From Lampris incognitus (Eukaryota > Chordata > Actinopteri > Lampriformes > Lampridae): a stretch of DNA of 64,000 bases. Below are positions 57,679 to 64,000 of this stretch, piece after piece. Location: contig NC_079219.1 in assembly GCF_029633865.1 (NCBI RefSeq), positions 55,982,682-56,046,681 on the forward strand, written 5' to 3'. The position numbers and the translations under genes are program-made. A model generated the notes under the pieces. That model saw only the letters and a list, made by a program, of their open reading frames with translations. It was not told the DNA's origin and ran no database searches. Positions within the stretch are counted from its first letter, which is position 1. Each line of letters starts with the position of its first letter.

Positions 57679-60600
57679 TTAACTTGTTGGTACTGGCTCC
57701 CGTCCAGCTGTAAACACAGAACAGACATGTTTCAGAGATAAGCCTTGGAATAGAGGTATCGTAATGGTGTGGCTCCACAAATAGACCACTCTTCTACCTA
57801 TTTTATGTGTGTTTACATGACCTATGCCTCAACTGTCATTGATGGTGTTGGGAGAAATGTTATTTCATTGGTCTATTTTTTAAAATTTCTGTTATAAGTT
57901 GATTAACATTTATAAGGGCGTTTTCACACAGTCCGTTTGCTTTTGCCCGAATCAGCGTTGTATTTTCCCTTTGGCTCGGTTTGGTTTCACGGGGCAACAT
58001 TTCAAGCGAACCGACATGTACCAACAAGAGCCACGTGGGAGCTGTCATTCCGTTCACTGGTCAGAAATCTTGTTGGGTTGGCGGGCGGAAAAGGGGAGAG
58101 TTTGTTTTTCTTCCGGGATAGCTATAAAACTGGCATTTCTTCATAATTGACTCTGCATAACTGTAGTCCACTGACTTCCGGTTTCTACTGGAGCGGTCAT
58201 ACCAGTTTCCTGTGACGTAACTTGATGTGTACAACTTGAAAAATTTCACCCGTTTGCTGGTAGGTGCAGGTGAAAGTTTGTCGACAATTACGTGCACGTC
58301 GTTGACATTTATCCATGGTAAATCTTGCAGGCATCGCGAAAAGTATGCCACTGTCAACAGCACACTTCAATAAACAGGAAACTGGTATGACCACTGCAGT
58401 AGAAACCGGAAGTCAGTGGACTACAGTTGTGCACAGAGCCGATTGCGGTCATCGTTTGGGTCATATACCAAGCCAAAATATGCGACCAGAATGGCACATT
58501 TAAAGGCAATGTTTATAGAACAATGTGCTGCATAATGCACTGCGCAGCTGGCGACAGGAGCTGGTTTAATCAAGAAGAAGAAGGAAAAGCACAATGCTTC
58601 CTGTAGTTCGGATCACGTTCATACCACAGTCACCGGACTGACACCGACTCTTCAACAAGGGCTCGGTCAGGTTGTTTTGGTTTGCACCCGAGTGCGACTG
58701 CTGTGTTCACACCTGCCCAAACGAACCGCACCGATGGGGTGAACGCTCCAGGGTTCGATTAAAACGAACCAAACATCTCAGGTGTGCTCGTTTCTCACCT
58801 CTCGACCTTCTGGTGTAGCAAATCAGCCCAACAGTTACAGAGATCAGCCCGGGTACCAGTGCTGCTGTCCCAATCGCTATCTTGTTCCTCTCCGACTCGG
58901 GCATAGGATCTGAGAGCAAATAACCAAAGACATTTCATAATACCAAAAGTCATCAAAATTGAAGAAAACTGATCAGCCGTTGAACCATCCCAAAGGCAGG
59001 CATGAGTCCTGTCTTTCAAAGACTTTTACTCCCGATATTCATGTGGATAACTGAAGAGTTAAAAAAGCCACTTTATTTTGTCATTGTAGATTACAGTGAA
59101 ATTTGTTCTCTGCATGTAACCCATCCTATTGTATAGGCACAGTGGGCCGCTGCAGCGCTCGGGGACCAACTCCAGTTCTTCTTTCCATTGCCTTGCTCAG
59201 GGGCACAGACAGGAGTATTAACCCTAATATTCATGTCTTGCACAAGCCAGTGCATCCTTATGGTGGAGAGGGTACCCAAGGAGGAGAGAGTGGTGATTGG
59301 AGCGGACTTCAATGGACATGTTGGTGAAGGGAACAGAGGTGATGAGGAGGTGATGGGAAGGTATGGAGTCAAGAAGAGAAATGTGGAAGGACAGATGGTG
59401 GTCGATTTTGCGAAAAGGATGGAAATGGCTGTGGTGAATACATATTTCAAGAAGAGGGAGGAACACAGGGTGACGTACAAGAGTGGAGTAAAGTGCACAC
59501 AGGTGGACTATATCTTATGTAGAAGGCGCCATCTAAAAGGGATTGCAGACTGCAAGGTGGTGACAGGGGAGAACGTAGCTAGGCAGCATCGGATGGTGGT
59601 CTGTAGGATGACTTTGGAGACCAAGAAGAGGAAGCGAGTGAAGACACAGCCGAAGATCAAATGGTGGAAGTTGAAGAGGAAGACTGTTGTGTGGAGTTCA
59701 GGCAGGAGTTAAGACAGGCACTGGGTGGTAGTGAAGAGTTGCCAGATGGCTGGACAACCACTGCAGAAATAGTGAGGGAGACAGCTAGGAAGGTACTTGG
59801 TGTGTCATCAGGACAGAGGAAGGAAGACAAGGAGACTTGGTGGTGGAATGAGGAAGTACAGCAAATTATACAGAGGAAAAGGTTGGCAAAGAAGAAGTGG
59901 GATAGTAAGAGCGATGAAGAAAGCAGACAGGAGTACAAGGAGATGCAGCGTAAAGCAAAGAGAGAGGTGGTAAAGGCAAAGGAAAATGCGTATGGTGAGT
60001 TGTATGACAGATTAGACACTAAGGAAGGAGAAAAGGACTTGTACCGATTGGCTAGACAGAGGGACCAAGCTGCAAAGGATGTGCAGCAAGTTAAGGCAAT
60101 CAAGGATAGAGATGGAAATGTGCTGACAAGTGAGGAGAGTGTGCTGAGAAGGTGGAAGGAATACTTTGAGGGGCTGATGAATGAAGAAAATGAGAGAGAG
60201 AGAAGGTTGGATGATGTAGGGATAGTGAATCAGGAAGTTCAGCATGGAGATGTTTAGGAGAGATGGCAGTGGAGTTTTTAACTAGATTGTTTAACACAAT
60301 CCTGGAAAGTGAGAGGATGCCTGAGGAGTGGAGAAGAAGCATACTGGTACTGATTTTCAAGAACAAGGGCGATGTGCAGAACTGTAACAACTACAGAGGT
60401 ATAAAGTTGATCAGCCACAGCATGAAGATATGGGAAAGAGTAATAGAAGCTAGGTTAAGAGGAGAGGTGATGATCAGCGAGCAGCAGTTTGGGTTCATGC
60501 CACGAAAGAGCACCACAGATGCGATGTTTGCTTTGAGAATGTTGATTGAGAAGTATAGAGAAGGCCAGAAAGAGTTGCATTGTGTCTTTGTAGATTTAGA

Positions 60601-62416
60601 GAAAGCTTATGACAGAGTGCCGAGAGACGAGGTGTGGTATTGTATGAGGAAGGCAGGAGTTGCAGAGAAGTATGTAGGAGTGGTGCAGGATACGTATGAG
60701 GGAAGTGTGACAATGGTGAGGTGTGCGGTTGGAATGACAGATGGGTTCAAGGTGGAGGTGGGATTACATCAAGGATCGGCTCTGAGCCCTTTCTTGTTTG
60801 CAATGGTGATGGACAGGTTGACGGACAAGATCAGGCAGGAGTCTCCATGGACGATGATGTTCGCGGATGACATTGTGATCTGTAGCGAGAGTAGAGTGCA
60901 GGTTGAGGAGAGCCTGGAGAGGTGGAGGTATGCACTGGAGAGAAGAGGAATGAAAGCCAGTAGGAGCAAGACGGAATACCTATGCGTGAATGAGAGAGAG
61001 GACAGTGGAATGGTCAGGATGCAAGGAGTGGAGGTGACAAAGGCATTTGAGTTTAAATACTTGGGGTCAACTGTCCAAAGTAACGGGGAGTGCAGTAGAG
61101 AGGTGAAAAAGAAAATGCAGGCAGGTTGGAGTGGGTGGAGAAGTGTGTCAGGAGTGATTTGCGACAGAAGGGTACCAGCAAGAGTTAAAGGGAAAGTTTA
61201 CAAGATGGTTGTGAGACCAGCTATGTTATATGGTTTGGAGACAGTGGCACTGACGAAAAGACAGGAGGCGGAGCTGGAGGTGGCAGAGTTGAAGATGCTA
61301 AGATTTTCACTGGGAGTAACGAAGAAGGACAGGATTAGGAACGATTATATTAGAGGGACCGCTCAGGTTGGACGGTTTGGAGACAAAGCAAGAGAGGCAA
61401 GATTGAGATGGCTTGGACATGTGTGGAGGAGAGATGCTGGGTATATTGGGAGAAGGATGCTGAATATGGAGCTGCCAGGGAAGAGGAGAAGAGGAAGGCC
61501 AAAGAGGAGGTTTATGGATGTGGTGAGGGAGGACATGCAGGTGGCTGGTGTGACAGAGGAAGATGCAGAGGACAGGAAGAGATGGAAACAGATGATCCGC
61601 TGTGGCGACCCCTAACGGGAGCAGCTGAAAGTAGTAGTAGATTCATGTCTTTTTGATGGTGGGAGGAAACCGGAGCACCCAGAGGAAACCCACGCGGACA
61701 CGGGGAGAACATGCAAACTCCACACAGAAAGGACCTGGGACGGCCTGGGGATCGAACCCAGGACCTTCTTGCTGTGAGGCAACAGCGCTAATCACTGGGC
61801 CACCGTGCCGCCTAATTTACATTGATTTACACTGACACACATCAGTAAAACAGGTATAAAATGTCAAGTGCAAGAAGTAGAAGAGGGCACGCTAGTAGAC
61901 ACCAGTAATAATGATGCTATTATGACACCAGCAACAACACCCTTTAAGTAAGGAAGGGCGCATTAGTAACAGTTGGCACCAATTCATGTTAACTGCAAAA
62001 TACCACCAGAGACCATTTAAGGGTTGAATTAGGCCTTGAAAAGAAAAGTTTTTAGACCTTTCTTGACAGATTAACAACTAATAACCGTTGCATGGAGTCT
62101 GAGGGGGAACCTTAACACATGCACATGCTCTTACCCCAATCGTAAAGCTTGGGTCTGCTGAGGCTGGCATGCTCCACCATGCAGGTGATTTTCTCTCCAT
62201 GTGAGGGCGTATACTCCAGATGAGAGTGAATCTGGTAAAACCAGTTTCCATTGGGCAGTTCCTGGGTAGTGGTGACACCGGATGTCACCTCCTTTCCATT
62301 CTTCAGCCATGTCACAATGATTTGTTTGGGATAGAAATTGTATGCACTGCAGACCAACATAGCAGGATATTGGCTGCTGAATGGCTCGGCTGACCTCAGC
62401 TTGACGTCGGGCTCAG
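57679..62416 (-). CDS. MHC class II beta chain, block B copy, 3' exons only
   Basis: Exons seen are 62135-62416 (beta2), 58799-58909 (connecting peptide and membrane segment) and 57679-57707 (tail). All splice sites and frames are intact. The beta2 domain differs from A at one residue (HGEKITC against HGQKITC). The leader and beta1 exons are not in the window: block homology ends at 63572, about 600 bases short of where beta1 would lie, at a gypsy-type fragment. The gene may continue past 64000 or may be a truncated copy. A LINE within a SINE lies in the intron between beta2 and the membrane exon. Confidence 0.85.
58155..58432. repeat. foldback element, block B
   Basis: Arms at 58155-58213 and 58374-58432; same as 34665-34942. 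Confidence 0.85.
59075..61811 (-). mobile_element. common teleost SINE, block B, split by a LINE
   Basis: SINE parts lie at about 59075-59239 and 61641-61811, and match 35580-35911. The LINE at 59240-61640 sits inside it. Confidence 0.85.
59240..61640 (+). mobile_element. RTE-type LINE, internally deleted, block B
   Basis: A 2401-bp insert is flanked by an 11-bp ATTCATGTCTT duplication (59229-59239, 61641-61651) and ends in GTAGTAGTAG. It starts with about 21 bases like the family's 5' end (AGTGCATCCTTA), then jumps to the endonuclease region, missing about 630 bases found in the block A LINE. An 85-bp stretch matching 39283-39367 is also missing near 60244. Reverse transcriptase (FADD at 60860-60871) runs open to 61615. 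It carries the same frame change as the block A LINE near 59675. It is inactive. Confidence 0.9.
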
Positions 62417-62551
62417 CTGGGGGGAAAAGACCCAAAATCACAAACCTTCTCCGTATGTCATAAAAGCTCTAATTTGACAGAAAAAAATGCTGATTAACAT
62501 CATGCGTTTGAATTAAGATGCCAATACAGCGTTTCGTGTCCTTGTAACGCA

Positions 62552-62738
62552 AAACCAGTGATGGAATGTAACTAAGTACATTTACTCTCAAGTACTGTAC
62601 TTAAGTACAAATTTGAGGTACTTGTACTTTACTTGAGTGTTTCCATTTTTTTGCAACTTTATGCTTCTACTCCACTATATTTTTCTGACAGTTTTAGTTA
62701 CCAGTTGCTTTTCATATTACAATTTTTCATACTCTTCC
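62552..62738. repeat. dispersed teleost repeat rich in AAGTAC, block B
   Basis: Copy of 36652-36838. Confidence 0.55.
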
Positions 62739-63413
62739 TGTCTAGTGAAAACCGTGTCTCCAAATTTGGTGATTCTGAATTTGATTTATTCTGATGCACT
62801 GAAGGATTAAGTGGGGGGTTTTTATGGGTTGAAAACATTCTTCTACTTTTCAAGCTAAATAAACTATTTAAAAACCCTCTTGGATTAGCTGAAAAATGCA
62901 TAGTCACAAAGCTCACTGCCTCATCGTCGCATTCCTCACCAAAATGATTTAGCCACTGGTAAATTATTATTACAACTGCTGTTGTGAAAATATCATCCAT
63001 AATGCTGATGTGATGTTCGCGAACGATCCGGTTCTTTTGAACGGCTCTTTGGTACGAACGGAGGGAACCGAATCTTGCTTGGTGGGAGCCGTTCTTTTTC
63101 TCGTTGTTCCTATTTCCCTTTGTCTCGTTGTACATATTTCCCTTTTCTCGTTGTACCTATTTCCCTGTCTGCCCCTAAATCCATTCCCCTTTACGCGAAC
63201 ACATGTGGATCTTGCACAAAATTCATTATACTTGTTTGTTTTTTCTGACGTTAGATAAGTTAACGGCTCAAACAACGCAAACACACATCATTTTATTGGT
63301 TGCTATGTAGGCTACAATGCATTTGATTTGTGTTGCAATGTACCCTTTGATTGGATTAAAACATGAATCTTCTCCCTGGTTTATGTCTGCCTGCTTTATT
63401 TTACCCAGAGCCC

Positions 63414-63415
<2 letters not shown>

Positions 63416-63450
<35 letters not shown>
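63416..63450. repeat. (GA)n microsatellite, block B
   Basis: 35 bp, against 133 bp at 41357-41489. Confidence 0.95.
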
Positions 63451-63452
<2 letters not shown>

Positions 63453-63572
63453 GCGTCAGTGAGGGGTCAGAACGCGAGAGGGTCACGTGGTTCATGTAGC
63501 CGCCGAATAGTTCCAAACGAAGCTTGGCGGGTCATTTAAATGAACTGCTTAGCCGCGATTTCCGGTAACTAC

Positions 63573-63660
63573 TGTAACCGGTTAGTTTCTTGCCCGGTGC
63601 AGGATTCGATACGAGGTGTACTGCACCACAAGGCGACATCACTAACCGCTCGGCTAAAGG
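63573..63660 (-). repeat. tRNA-like sequence, probably SINE-derived
   Basis: The minus strand has an A-box-like TAGCCGAGCGGTTAG (63642-63656) and B-box-like TATCGAATCC (63602-63611). It resembles a class II tRNA (Ser or Leu) but has no clear acceptor stem, so it is read as tRNA-derived rather than a working tRNA gene. Confidence 0.5.
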
Positions 63661-63709
63661 GTCAGACCCGTTAGCTAGGGGCTAAAGGGTCAGACCCGTT
63701 AGCTAGGGG
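63654..63709. repeat. 28-bp unit, two tandem copies
   Basis: CTAAAGGGTCAGACCCGTTA followed by GCTAGGGG occurs twice without change. Confidence 0.92.
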
Positions 63710-64000
63710 CCTAACGTGTCTTATTAGTAGTTTACAGTCGTCACCCTCTCCCGGAAGCGCGCCCTCGCGCTTTGTTATTCCCGCGCTACGAAGAGACTTC
63801 TGAAGATCTGCACACTTCCGGATCCCACCGCTGCCACCAATGTAACCGAGGGTTTGTAGATGTCGCCTATACTGTGTGAAACTATAAAATAACAAATACG
63901 GAGGTTCCACTTTCGCACGAGGACCACTTTATCTGGATTCTTCCCCCAACAGAACTCCACAGCAACAACACTGCGTACAGCACATGCGCCCTCTCTTCAG

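Larger units (their letters stand above)
63573..64000 (-). mobile_element. gypsy-type fragment: leader plus start of an LTR, cut by the window edge
   Basis: From 63841 the sequence is the Gypsy-C LTR (TGTAACCGAGGG). The bases just before it (CCCACCGCTGCCACCAA) match the Gypsy-C primer-site flank, so 63841 onward is a 5' LTR in minus orientation. The 267 bases before it differ from Gypsy-C and include a tRNA-like head and a 28-bp duplicated unit. The family is Gypsy-C or a close relative; the rest lies past the window. Confidence 0.7.

Overview
The window looks like a teleost fish chromosome carrying MHC class II genes. It has split host genes with consensus splice sites, two class II alpha genes, one complete class II beta gene and part of a second, and a dense load of fish-type mobile DNA: Ty3/gypsy LTR elements, an RTE-type LINE, tRNA-derived SINEs, hAT-like and Harbinger-like DNA elements, and long GT and GA microsatellites. 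There is no bacterial-style gene organisation.

Layout. 1-19661 is a mobile-element cluster. Two related CsRn1-like gypsy copies lie in opposite orientations (169-4449 plus, 14160-18852 minus). Between them are a nearly whole Mag-like gypsy (9118-13633, minus), a candidate terminal exon (5933-6344), an LTR-like stretch (7537-8070) and a gag-like zinc-knuckle fragment (8649-8840). The second CsRn1-like copy contains a 614-bp DNA transposon. The cluster ends with two LTRs joined in opposite orientations (19048-19661).

19662 to about 41610 (block A) and 44083 to 63572 (block B) are direct tandem copies of one cassette. In each, on the minus strand, the order from low to high coordinates is: class II alpha gene, a gypsy element (Gypsy-C) whose LTR is split by a hAT-like element that holds remnants of another gypsy (Gypsy-D), a gene-free stretch, then the class II beta gene. 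The four-exon alpha genes (239 aa each) and the five-exon beta gene of block A (251 aa) read through from start to stop. The beta gene of block B shows only its last three exons. At 63573 the homology to block A stops at a gypsy-type fragment, so its first two exons lie beyond the window or are lost.

The alpha and beta products are expected to pair as a peptide-presenting class II heterodimer. The two alpha copies differ mainly in the alpha1 peptide-groove domain. The two blocks also date the insertions. Gypsy-C, the hAT-like element, the foldback element and the common SINE are shared and so precede the duplication. A second SINE (25093-25484) and a LINE (37644-40760) are only in block A, and a different LINE insertion (59240-61640) is only in block B. 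I found no CRISPR array, functional tRNA or rRNA gene, or wholly novel system. The most interesting points are the nested insertions, the paired alpha genes, and a frameshift shared by two independently inserted LINE copies.
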